11,084 nucleotides of DNA from Thermoplasmatota archaeon. GTDB lineage: Archaea; Thermoplasmatota; Thermoplasmata; UBA10834. Below, one piece after another: positions 1-6,090 of this stretch. The position numbers were made by a program, and so were the translations under genes. The stretch's first letter is position 1. Every line of letters begins with the position of its first letter. The stretch is taken from positions 1 to 11,084 of the forward strand of contig JAUPMC010000032.1 of NCBI GenBank assembly GCA_030836605.1, written 5' to 3'. Under the pieces are notes generated by a model. The model was not told where the DNA came from and did no database searches. It saw nothing but the letters and a program-made list of their open reading frames with translations.

Positions 1-1
1 C

Positions 2-403
2 GAGTGCGGCGGCGGGTCCGGCGAGTTCGCGCCCTCGTCGGACATCCAGCTGTTCGGCCTCGACGGGGACATGAGGCCCGAGGTCAAGACCGTCAGGAGC
101 GTCCTCAGGTTCCCAGCGCCCAGGAGGATGGTCAGGCTCGGGACCAGCCACGGGGAAGTGCTGGCGACCCCAGACCACCCGTGCATCGTGCTCCGCGGCG
201 GGAGGGAGGCGGTGGTCAGGGCGGACAGGGTCGCGAGCGGGGACTCGCTCCCGGTCCTCCCGCCGCTCTATTGTCGGGGCGCGTCCAGCGCGACCGTGGA
301 GTCCGTCGGGCGCGCCAGCCCGACGGGGCGCTACGTGTACTGCTTCTCCGTCCGCGAGCCGCTCCACGGCTTCGCCCTCGCGAACGGCATCGTTACGCAC
401 AAC
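2..403 (+). other. Mini-intein in the polymerase (C-terminal ~134 residues; N-terminal block lies before the window)
   Basis: Before the extein sequence CFGYTG the frame shows protein-splicing blocks. Block B is LGTSHGEVLATPDHPCIVL, with the TxxH residues in TPDHP (about 144-200). It is followed by the usual VRADRVASGDSLPV segment. Block F is YVYCFSVREPLHGFALANG, and block G is GIVTHN ending at 403. The penultimate His, the terminal Asn and a Cys as first extein residue are all present, so splicing looks intact. Only about 45 residues lie between the SGDSLPV segment and block F, leaving no room for a LAGLIDADG homing endonuclease, so this is a mini-intein. The first-residue Cys block A should lie roughly 25-35 codons upstream of the window (inferred). 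The insertion point is polymerase region III, a site used by known PolB inteins. Confidence 0.88.
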
Positions 404-1243
404 TGCTTCGGCTACACGGGCTACAAGAACGCGCGCTTCGGCAGGATCGAGTGCCACGAGGCTATCAACGCGTACGGGAGGGAGATCATGCTCCAGGCCT
501 CGGAGATAGCCGAGGCGCACGGGTTCGAGATACTCCACGGGATAATCGACTCGCTCTGGCTCAAGGGGAGCGGCGACCCGAGGAGGTTCTGCGAGCATGT
601 GTCTGGCCACATAGGGATACCACTGGAGCCGGAGGGCGTCTACAAGTGGGTCGTGTTCCTGCCAGACAAGGCGCACGGGGTGGGCGCGCTCAACAGGTAC
701 TATGGCCTGTTCGAAGACGGCAGGCTCAAGGTGCGGGGGATCGAGCTGAGGCGCAAGGACACGTGCGGCCTCGTGAGGGACATGCAGGCGGACATGCTCG
801 CGCGGCTCGCGAAGGCCGAGGACTCGGAGGGGCTGACGGAGCTGGTGCCAGAGGCGCTGGCGGTGCTCGACGGGTATGTGGAGGACGCCCTGTCGGGGAC
901 CGTGCACGCGTCGAAACTCCTCGTGGCCAGGAGCGTCTCCAAGCCATTGGACGGCTACAGACACGTGAGCGACGCGGTCTCCGCGCTGCACCAGCTATGC
1001 TCCGAGGGGATAGAGGTCAACCCGGGCGAGCGGGTGAGGTTCGTGATCACGAGCGCGGGGAGCAGGGACCTCGGGGACAGGGTGCGGGCGGAGCCGTTCG
1101 CCTCGGACGGGGAGTACGACCCTGAGGCGTACGTGGACCTGCTCCTGCGGGCCGCGGAGACGGTCTTGACGCCCATGGGTTGGGACCGGCCGAGACTGCT
1201 GGGGAGGAGCGGCGGGGACGGCCTGAAAAACGCTAATTTCTAA
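2..1243 (+). CDS. Family B DNA polymerase, 3' part, probably the inactivated PolB2-like type, intein-containing (5' end outside window)
   Basis: The reading frame is open from the first bases and ends in TAA at 1241-1243; the true start lies upstream. Codons to 403 belong to an intein (separate entry). The C-extein from 404 begins CFGYTGYKNARFG, the archaeal PolB form of polymerase region III (usual KxxxNSxYG). It continues through a palm segment with HGIIDSLW at 536-559, where active polymerases have YGDTDS, and then VRGIELRRKDT, equivalent to the conserved RGxE-RRD segment, before an unmarked C-terminal domain. The first Asp and the Thr of the DTD triad are Ile here; the second Asp (codon 548-550) remains. 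A widespread family of apparently inactivated archaeal PolB homologues (PolB2 group) is known, and this reads like one. Upstream regions, including the other catalytic Asp and the exonuclease domain, cannot be seen. PolB homology is certain; the subgroup is inferred. Confidence 0.9.
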   Translation, partial: ECGGGSGEFAPSSDIQLFGLDGDMRPEVKTVRSVLRFPAPRRMVRLGTSHGEVLATPDHPCIVLRGGREAVVRADRVASGDSLPVLPPLYCRGASSATVESVGRASPTGRYVYCFSVREPLHGFALANGIVTHNCFGYTGYKNARFGRIECHEAINAYGREIMLQASEIAEAHGFEILHGIIDSLWLKGSGDPRRFCEHVSGHIGIPLEPEGVYKWVVFLPDKAHGVGALNRYYGLFEDGRLKVRGIELRRKDTCGLVRDMQADMLARLAKAEDSEGLTELVPEALAVLDGYVEDALSGTVHASKLLVARSVSKPLDGYRHVSDAVSALHQLCSEGIEVNPGERVRFVITSAGSRDLGDRVRAEPFASDGEYDPEAYVDLLLRAAETVLTPMGWDRPRLLGRSGGDGLKNANF

Positions 1244-1277
1244 ACTTGTTCTAATTGGGTAGTCAGTAACGGACATG

Positions 1278-1323
1278 TTTATATAGGATGATGGCGAAAC
1301 AGGTACCGTAGTTCGAGGGGGGT
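1278..1323 (+). promoter_or_regulatory. TATA box and ribosome binding site for the secreted Cys/Asp-rich protein gene
   Basis: TTTATATA at 1278-1285 is a near-ideal archaeal TATA box. It would place transcription start near 1308-1312, about 25 bases from the ATG at 1334. A purine run GAGGGGGG at 1315-1322 lies about 11 bases before the ATG and can serve as the ribosome binding site. The gene therefore probably has its own promoter rather than being read from the polymerase gene. Confidence 0.65.
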
Positions 1324-1333
1324 AAGAGCGCGC

Positions 1334-1816
1334 ATGTTCGGCTCTAAAATAGCCATGCTCGCAGTAGCTGTAACGGTCATAGGACTCGCGGCCGTGCCGG
1401 TCTCGATGGCGCTAGACGATGACGCCAAGACTTACGATCTGTCCTCTGTCGAGGGCACCGTCAAGGCGTTCGTCTGTTGCGACGAGGACTGCGACTGCGA
1501 TGATTGTGACGAGCGAGCGGGCGCGTTCATGCTCGAGACCGACGACGGCGAGATGATCAGGGTCGAGTTCGGGCCGTGGTGGTACTGGGAGACCCAGGAG
1601 ATCACGGTCAGGGACATAATCGAGGTCGGCGACGAGGTCAATGTCACAGGAGAGCTCGTGGATGAGGATGACGTGACCGTCATGGAGGCATGGGTCATCA
1701 AGAACCTCGACACGGGCGAGGATATCACGATAAAGGTGGAAGGGTGCCCGCCTTGGGCAGGCGGGCCCATTAAGCTGGGTATTGAACCCTGGCCTCCTTC
1801 TGAAGAGGAGGATTAA
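1334..1816 (+). CDS. Secreted acidic protein with a Cys/Asp cluster, possible OB-fold (family not recognised)
   Basis: This 160-residue protein begins with a signal peptide: short basic start (K5), hydrophobic core about 6-23, likely cleavage after SMA at 26. The mature protein is strongly acidic. Residues 39-47 (VEGTVKAFV) lead into a cluster with Cys at 48, 49, 53, 55 and 58 separated almost only by Asp/Glu. Then come strands with FMLETDDGEMIRVEF (65-79), an aromatic GPWWYW motif (80-85), and GDEVNVTGELV (99-109) followed by an alternating hydrophobic strand. The VxGxV...DG...GPWWYW...GDxVxVxG order resembles small exported OB-fold proteins, but this is only a pattern match. A single Cys at 138 sits in a GCPPWAGGP turn. 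The Cys/Asp cluster could bind metal or form disulfides. One N-glycosylation sequon (NVT, 103-105) is present. No function can be named. Confidence 0.85.
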   Translation: MFGSKIAMLAVAVTVIGLAAVPVSMALDDDAKTYDLSSVEGTVKAFVCCDEDCDCDDCDERAGAFMLETDDGEMIRVEFGPWWYWETQEITVRDIIEVGDEVNVTGELVDEDDVTVMEAWVIKNLDTGEDITIKVEGCPPWAGGPIKLGIEPWPPSEEED

Positions 1817-1834
1817 CCGGTCAGGGCCGGAGAT

Positions 1835-1888
1835 GGGTCCCCGCCAATTTTAACGGGGGGAGAAGAAGACGGGACCCTTCCACCTTTT
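1835..1888. terminator. Nested inverted repeats between convergent genes, possible terminator
   Basis: GGGTCCC (1835-1841) pairs perfectly with GGGACCC (1871-1877). Between them CCCCG (1839-1843) can pair with CGGGG (1854-1858), partly in competition with the outer stem. A short T-rich stretch with TTTT at 1885-1888 follows on the plus strand. The position, between the plus-strand secreted protein gene and the minus-strand permease gene, suits transcription termination. Many archaeal terminators are just T-runs, so the hairpin role is inferred. Confidence 0.4.
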
Positions 1889-1939
1889 ACCAACATTCCG
1901 CCGGACCGGCGATTCTTGTGACCGATGTCTCGCGCGCCA

Positions 1940-3328
1940 TCACCACGAGATGAACATCAGCGATATCGGCACGAGCAGGCAGCCCATGAGATGTATCCTC
2001 CTCACGCCGATCAGCGGTGGCATGACGCCGAGCGTGCACGCGGTCGCCAGCAGGAGCATCCCGCGCAGGCCCGTGAGGGCCGCGACGAGCGCGCATATGA
2101 ATACCAGCGCGCCGACCGAGAGACGCCGGGAGCACAGCGCCCTGCCGACCCTGCGGAGCCTCTCGCGCATCCTGGCCATGACAGCGTAGGACAGCGACGC
2201 CGACAGCACCATTGACAGCAGTATCGCGGCCGGCGCGAGGAGGTCGGGCAGCGAGGCCCCCACTGGCTCGGGTGAAACGAACCTCGTAACCGCGTCCATG
2301 ACGCCGCTCCTCGAACGCAGTATGGTGAACAGCGCGCCTACGGACAGCACCGCGCCAGCGGTCGATATGGCGGAGTAGAGCCAGATGAACCGGGTCGAGC
2401 TCTCGACGTCGCGCGCCTCCTCGGAGGGGCGGCGCACGAGCGACGAGCAGAGCGTCGCGGACGAACCCGATGTCAGCCCCGGCATCCAGCCGACCAGGAC
2501 GCCCCCGACGAGAGACAGGATGGTCCCGCTCGCGAGACCTGTCGGCCTTATCTTGCACCCCAACGCCAGGCCGGGGTCGCGCGCGGGTTCCTGGCCTAGG
2601 CTGAGCAGGAGCGTGGGCAGGCCGAACAACCCCGCGAACAAGGGCAACAGGAGGGAGGACCTGGGGACGAACGGGCTCTGGCAGCCGGGGATGGCGCAAG
2701 TGAAGTAGTTCGTGTCGAGCACGACCAGGCCCAGCACGCCGGACGCGGTGAACATGGCCAGGACCTTGGATGTCCGCGTGACCTTCGAGAGGACGCGATG
2801 ACCCGAGGCCGGGACCGCGAGCCCGTCGGAGAGCACCAACGCTGCGGACAGCAGGAGGATGAGATAGCCCATCACGGCCTTGACCAGGTCGTACACGCCG
2901 ACGGACGGGCCGAGTATGAACGAGACGGGCGCCAGCGCCGCCACGCCGAGCAGGACCCCGGCGAGGCTCCCATCCATGGACGCCCTCACGGCGGCCCAGC
3001 CAAGGCCCGCCTTCGCGAGCCTGTGGGCGGGCAGCACGGTGACCACATCCCCTGCGGGGATGCCGACGTACGTGTTCGGCACAGCCTCGGAGAAGCTGTG
3101 GGATACGAGCGCTGACGCGAGGAAGCACGAGACCATGACGCCGGGGTCGGCTGCGCCGACCGCGTCGCCCACGAACGCGAAGAACGCGAGGACCGCGCCT
3201 GCGCCCGCGACCGTGGCCGCGGCGACGTTGTTCACGTGCAGGCCCGGGACGAGGCCGGTGACGAAACCGACTGTGAAGCCCGCAGACGACGACGCGAATA
3301 TCGAGACGAGGAGCCCGAGCTCGGACAC
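1940..3328 (-). CDS. TctA-like multi-pass membrane protein (archaeal COG1784/DUF112-type permease)
   Basis: This 462-residue, very hydrophobic protein has about 10-12 predicted membrane segments. The N-terminal part contains GFVTGLVPGLHVNNVA (about residues 21-36), which matches the Gly/Pro-rich G-x-x-PGxH-N signature of archaeal TctA-family permeases. A second related half starts near GGVLVGWMPGLTSGSSATL, giving the internally repeated PG-loop arrangement of the family. Bacterial TctA proteins work with the small membrane subunit TctB and the binding protein TctC in tricarboxylate uptake. No such partners are encoded here, so substrate and mechanism are unknown. The start is GTG at 3328-3326: a stop codon (TGA) lies two codons upstream in frame, so no earlier start is possible. 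No clear Shine-Dalgarno sequence is visible. The gene lies 136 bases downstream of hpt on the same strand and may be read with it or alone. Confidence 0.88.
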   Translation of the reverse strand: MSELGLLVSIFASSSAGFTVGFVTGLVPGLHVNNVAAATVAGAGAVLAFFAFVGDAVGAADPGVMVSCFLASALVSHSFSEAVPNTYVGIPAGDVVTVLPAHRLAKAGLGWAAVRASMDGSLAGVLLGVAALAPVSFILGPSVGVYDLVKAVMGYLILLLSAALVLSDGLAVPASGHRVLSKVTRTSKVLAMFTASGVLGLVVLDTNYFTCAIPGCQSPFVPRSSLLLPLFAGLFGLPTLLLSLGQEPARDPGLALGCKIRPTGLASGTILSLVGGVLVGWMPGLTSGSSATLCSSLVRRPSEEARDVESSTRFIWLYSAISTAGAVLSVGALFTILRSRSGVMDAVTRFVSPEPVGASLPDLLAPAAILLSMVLSASLSYAVMARMRERLRRVGRALCSRRLSVGALVFICALVAALTGLRGMLLLATACTLGVMPPLIGVRRIHLMGCLLVPISLMFISW

Positions 3329-3464
3329 GGACGGTCAACGGGCCCGGTCATACTCGTGATATGGACTGCAGGCACGCTTCGGAGGCAGGCCCATTAGATG
3401 CCCCTAAAGAAGATAACCTTAATCGAGAACGCATCGAATGTGCACTTTTCCGAGGAAATCCGAA

Positions 3465-4022
3465 CTACACGACCCGGGCCTTGCCGTCGATGACCTCGAC
3501 CTTGACGAGGGTCTTGATCGGGCACCCTATCTTCCTCTCGATCTCGGCCTTCTTGTCGGTCTTCTCCACGACGACGATGATGTCCACTATCCTGACCTGC
3601 ATCTTCTTCAGGGCCTCGACGAGCGCCCACAGGGTCCCGCCCGTGCTGATGACGTCGTCCACGATCGTGACCCTCTCGCCCGGCTGGATGCCGTTGATGA
3701 ACAGGGCCGACTTGGAGTAGCCAGTGACCTGGGTCAGATTCACCTCGCCCGGCAGGCCGTACATCTTCTTCCTGACGACGTTGAACGGCTTGCCCGTCTT
3801 CAGCGAGAGGGCCGTGGCGAGCGGGATGCCCAATGCCTCGATGGTGACAATGGTATCGCAGTCGAAGTCCCCGACCTCGGCCATCGCGTCGACCACTTCC
3901 CTTAGGAGGACGGGGTCGACCCGCGGGATGCCGTCCGTGAGCGGATGCACCATGTACTCGTAGTCGCCTCGCTGAACGATCCGGGAGCCGTCTACGGACG
4001 CCTTCAGAGCCTCGAGCGCCAT
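3465..4022 (-). CDS. hpt: Hypoxanthine/guanine phosphoribosyltransferase, archaeal type
   Basis: Transfers phosphoribose from PRPP to hypoxanthine or guanine to give IMP or GMP (purine salvage, cytosol). The protein (185 residues from this start) matches the archaeal HGPRTase family closely. It has an N-terminal IVQRGDYEYMVHPLTDGIP segment, the VTIEALGIPLATALSL segment, RKKMYGLPGEV, and QVTGYSKSALFINGI. The PRPP-binding loop VTIVDDVISTGGT spans about residues 118-130, with the acidic pair D122-D123. I place the start at ATG 4022-4020 because family members begin a few residues before the xLxALKxS...RGDY segment and are about 180-190 residues long. An in-frame ATG at 4091 would add 23 unconserved residues and overlap the apt stop. 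Neither start has a clear Shine-Dalgarno site. It lies 58 bases downstream of apt on the same strand, probably one transcript. Confidence 0.92.
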   Translation of the reverse strand: MALEALKASVDGSRIVQRGDYEYMVHPLTDGIPRVDPVLLREVVDAMAEVGDFDCDTIVTIEALGIPLATALSLKTGKPFNVVRKKMYGLPGEVNLTQVTGYSKSALFINGIQPGERVTIVDDVISTGGTLWALVEALKKMQVRIVDIIVVVEKTDKKAEIERKIGCPIKTLVKVEVIDGKARVV

Positions 4023-4080
4023 GCTGGATATGAACGACTGACGGGTAATTGAATCTTCGTTTCCCGCACTCTGAAAAGGT

Positions 4081-4608
4081 TCAGTTCTCATCGGTGGACG
4101 CGAGCCTGACGAGCGAGTGTATGTGATACTTGTCGCCGAGGTACTCCCGAGGCTTGAGGTACTCCAGCTCCACGAGGAACCCCATCCCGATGACCTTGCC
4201 CCCGAGGTCCTCGACGAGGTCCGCGTTCGCCTTGATCGTCCCGCCCGTCGCGAGCAGGTCGTCGACCAGGAGCACCTTGTCCCCTGGCTCTATCCCGTCG
4301 TCCCTGATCTCGATGACGTCAGACTCGTACTCCTTGTCGTAGCTGAGGGCGCGCACCGTCGGTGGCAGCTTGCCCTTCTTCCTGATGGGCACGAAGCCCA
4401 CGCCCAGCTCGTGGGCGACCGGGGCGCCGATGATGAAACCCCGGGCCTCGTTCGACACGACCACGTTGATGTCCTGGCCCCTGAAGTGGTCGGCCAGGTC
4501 CTTGATGCATTGGCTGAAGGCGTGCTTGTCCTTGAGCAGGGGGGTGATGTCCCAGAAGACCACGCCCTTGAACTCCGGCACGCGCTTTATCTTCGACCTC
4601 AGATCCAT
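4081..4608 (-). CDS. apt: Adenine phosphoribosyltransferase
   Basis: Makes AMP from adenine and PRPP, salvaging adenine released by methylthioadenosine and nucleotide breakdown; cytosolic. The 175-residue product opens MDLRSKIKRVPEFKGVVFWDITPLLKD, the standard Apt N-terminus (fKGVxFxDITPLL). It carries NEARGF at about 53-58 (the IEARGF-type base/phosphate segment), RKKGKLP at 76-82, and the PRPP loop VLLVDDLLATGGT at 112-124. The start is ATG 4608-4606: an AGGTGG Shine-Dalgarno site lies 7 bases upstream (plus-strand 4616-4621). The in-frame ATG at 4680 would add 24 residues not seen in the family. The gene precedes hpt by 58 bases, giving a two-gene purine salvage unit, and diverges from the flavodiiron gene across a repeat-rich spacer. 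Confidence 0.95.
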   Translation of the reverse strand: MDLRSKIKRVPEFKGVVFWDITPLLKDKHAFSQCIKDLADHFRGQDINVVVSNEARGFIIGAPVAHELGVGFVPIRKKGKLPPTVRALSYDKEYESDVIEIRDDGIEPGDKVLLVDDLLATGGTIKANADLVEDLGGKVIGMGFLVELEYLKPREYLGDKYHIHSLVRLASTDEN

Positions 4609-4615
4609 CGTACAG

Positions 4616-4621
4616 CCACCT
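4616..4621 (-). promoter_or_regulatory. Shine-Dalgarno site that fixes the apt start
   Basis: Read on the minus strand this is AGGTGG, complementary to the archaeal 16S rRNA 3' end, with a 7-base spacer to ATG at 4608. It supports the short start over the upstream in-frame ATG at 4680. Confidence 0.65.
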
Positions 4622-4647
4622 TGAGATTGAACGTACTGTCGCAAGCC

Positions 4648-4664
4648 CTGGACCAGCTGTCCAG
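4648..4664. promoter_or_regulatory. Inverted repeat upstream of apt, possible operator
   Basis: CTGGAC (4648-4653) and GTCCAG (4659-4664) form perfect 6-base arms around CAGCT. The element lies 40-56 bases before the apt start codon, where an archaeal promoter or leader would be. It could bind a dimeric regulator or fold as a leader hairpin. No clear TATA box was found beside it. Confidence 0.3.
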
Positions 4665-4745
4665 ATACCACCCCGTCCAAAGCGTTCCAGCCTTTTCAAT
4701 GTTCTGGTGAGCCTGGGAGCCAGTCCCCTCACGCCCGCCCCCGGG

Positions 4746-4804
4746 TCGGCCGAATCGGCAACAAAACTATGAACCCCCGAGGGGTTCACCACACACGAGG
4801 TGTG
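4746..4804 (+). promoter_or_regulatory. fprA promoter region with three inverted repeats, TATA-like box and SD site
   Basis: Read downstream, the region holds: GCCGA-A-TCGGC (4749-4759), overlapping the palindrome TCGGCCGA (4746-4753); a weak TATA-like AAAACTAT (4763-4770); GAACCCC-CGA-GGGGTTC (4771-4787), a perfect 7-base stem; and CACAC-GAG-GTGTG (4792-4804), which overlaps the Shine-Dalgarno sequence GAGGTG (4797-4802), 7 bases before the ATG at 4810. If transcription starts near 4792, the second repeat lies between TATA box and start, a classic archaeal repressor site, and the third could mask the ribosome binding site. Sites are seen directly; roles are inferred. Confidence 0.45.
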
Positions 4805-4809
4805 AAGGA

Positions 4810-6009
4810 ATGGCTGAGACACCGAAAGGAACGATATCGCTCGCCCCCAACGTGTTCTGGGTGGGCGTGAAGCACCACAACCGCAGACTGTTCGACGGGC
4901 TGATACCGCTGCCCCACGGCACGAGCTACAACGCGTACCTCGTCGTGGGGTCCGAGAAGACCGCGCTCATCGACACTGTGAACCCTGGCTTCAGCAAGGA
5001 GCTGTTCGCCAAGATATCCGAGAGGACCGACCCCGCCAAGATCGACTATATCATCATGAACCACGCGGAGCCCGACCACGCGGACGCTGGAAGGTATGTG
5101 CTCGAGGTCGCCAAGGGCGCGAAGCTCGTCACGAGCGCGAAGGGCAAGGAGGCCGCCATGATGTACTTCAACATCGACCCCGAGAGGATCATGGTCGTCG
5201 ACGAGAGCTCGAAGCTGGAGCTCGGCGGCAAGACCCTGAGGTTCGTGGACGCGCCTTGGCTGCACTGGCCGGAGACGATCTTCACGTACCTGGAGGAGGA
5301 CGGGATACTGTTCCCGTGCGACTTCTTCGGCTCACACCTCGCGGACGGGCCGTTCTACTCCGACGAGATGGGGGACGAGCTGGCCCTCGACATGGCCAAG
5401 CTGTACTTCGCGGAGATCATGATGCCCTTCAGGAGGCAGGGGGCGACCGCCGTCGAGAAGGTCAAGAAGCTGGGCGTGAAGATGATCGCGCCCTCCCACG
5501 GGGTCATCTGGAGGAACCCTGAAGTCATACTCGGGCCGTACACCGCGTGGACCAGCGAGAAGATGGAGAAGAAGGTCGCCATCGTCTACGTGTCCATGTG
5601 GGGCAGCACCGAGAAGCTCGTGAACGCGCTCAACAGCATGCTGGTCGAGAAGGGCATCCTCGTGAACGTGGTCGACCTGACCGTCACCGAGATAGGCCAC
5701 GTGGCCAAGGAGCTCGTGGACACGCCTGTGGTCGTCGTAGGCGCCCCGACCGTCCTGAACATGATGCACCCGGCGGCGGCGTACGCCACCCTGCTCGTGA
5801 AGCAGCTGAGGGCGCCCACGAAGTACACCGCGCTACTCACATCCCACGGGTGGTCCGGAGGGGCGGTCAAGCATGTCCAGGAGCTGCTCGGCAACGCCAA
5901 GATAGAGATATTGGGCGTCGTCGACCCGAAGGGCCCGCCCCAGCAGGAGCACTTCGACCAGGTGCGCGAGTTGGCCGACAAGATCGAGGAGAAGCTCAAG
6001 GCCCTCTGA
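4810..6009 (+). CDS. fprA: Flavodiiron protein (F420H2 oxidase / FprA type)
   Basis: Reduces O2 to water (in some family members NO to N2O) in the cytosol, using electrons delivered to its FMN; the methanogen FprA enzymes take them from reduced coenzyme F420. The 399-residue length is typical of the two-domain class A form. The metallo-beta-lactamase-like domain (about 1-250) has all diiron ligands: H85-x-E87-x-D89-H90 in NHAEPDHAD, H152 in WLHWPET, D171 in FPCDFFGSH, and H230 in APSHGVIWR. The flavodoxin domain (about 255-399) has the FMN phosphate loop YVSMWGSTEKL (260-270) and GAPTVLNMMHPAAA. The ATG at 4810 is preceded by GAGGTG with a 7-base spacer. Which donor and which gas it uses cannot be told from sequence, though F420 is likely in an archaeon. 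It is divergent from apt. Confidence 0.95.
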   Translation: MAETPKGTISLAPNVFWVGVKHHNRRLFDGLIPLPHGTSYNAYLVVGSEKTALIDTVNPGFSKELFAKISERTDPAKIDYIIMNHAEPDHADAGRYVLEVAKGAKLVTSAKGKEAAMMYFNIDPERIMVVDESSKLELGGKTLRFVDAPWLHWPETIFTYLEEDGILFPCDFFGSHLADGPFYSDEMGDELALDMAKLYFAEIMMPFRRQGATAVEKVKKLGVKMIAPSHGVIWRNPEVILGPYTAWTSEKMEKKVAIVYVSMWGSTEKLVNALNSMLVEKGILVNVVDLTVTEIGHVAKELVDTPVVVVGAPTVLNMMHPAAAYATLLVKQLRAPTKYTALLTSHGWSGGAVKHVQELLGNAKIEILGVVDPKGPPQQEHFDQVRELADKIEEKLKAL

Positions 6010-6090
6010 ACACCGCGAAACCCCTCAAACCCTCATCCCATTCTCTTCGAAATCGAAAAGATGATAAGGCGGCGCGCGGACTGATGATGC

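Noticed and set aside
2..403. Homing endonuclease inside the intein
   Set aside because: There is too little sequence between the N-terminal and C-terminal splicing blocks and no LAGLIDADG-like motif.
4..1125. Long plus-strand open frame overlapping the polymerase gene
   Set aside because: Its translation is Arg/Gly/Ala-rich with no motif and is a shadow of the polymerase frame, which shows intein and PolB motifs.
1212..1240. Possible PCNA-interacting (PIP) motif at the polymerase C-terminus (GLKNANF)
   Set aside because: It lacks the Gln and the paired aromatic residues of a PIP box.
1233..1256. Direct repeat CTAATT after the polymerase stop
   Set aside because: Only six bases in an AT-rich tail; most simply part of a T-rich termination region.
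1887..3338. Minus-strand frame of 483 codons slightly longer than the permease frame
   Set aside because: The product is Arg-rich and without family features; the overlapping 462-residue frame encodes a clear TctA-like membrane protein.
3329..3464. Promoter for the permease gene in the hpt spacer
   Set aside because: There are AT-rich stretches (about 3405-3425) and a weak TTTC/GAAA stem at 3447-3458, but no convincing TATA box at a good distance from the GTG start.
4023..4091. 23-residue upstream extension of hpt
   Set aside because: It is not conserved in the family and lacks a ribosome binding site; kept only as an alternative start.
4609..4680. 24-residue upstream extension of apt
   Set aside because: The extension does not match the family, and a good AGGTGG site sits before the ATG at 4608.
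6046..6057. TTCGA-AA-TCGAA palindrome after fprA
   Set aside because: A two-base loop cannot form a stable hairpin, and the element is short.
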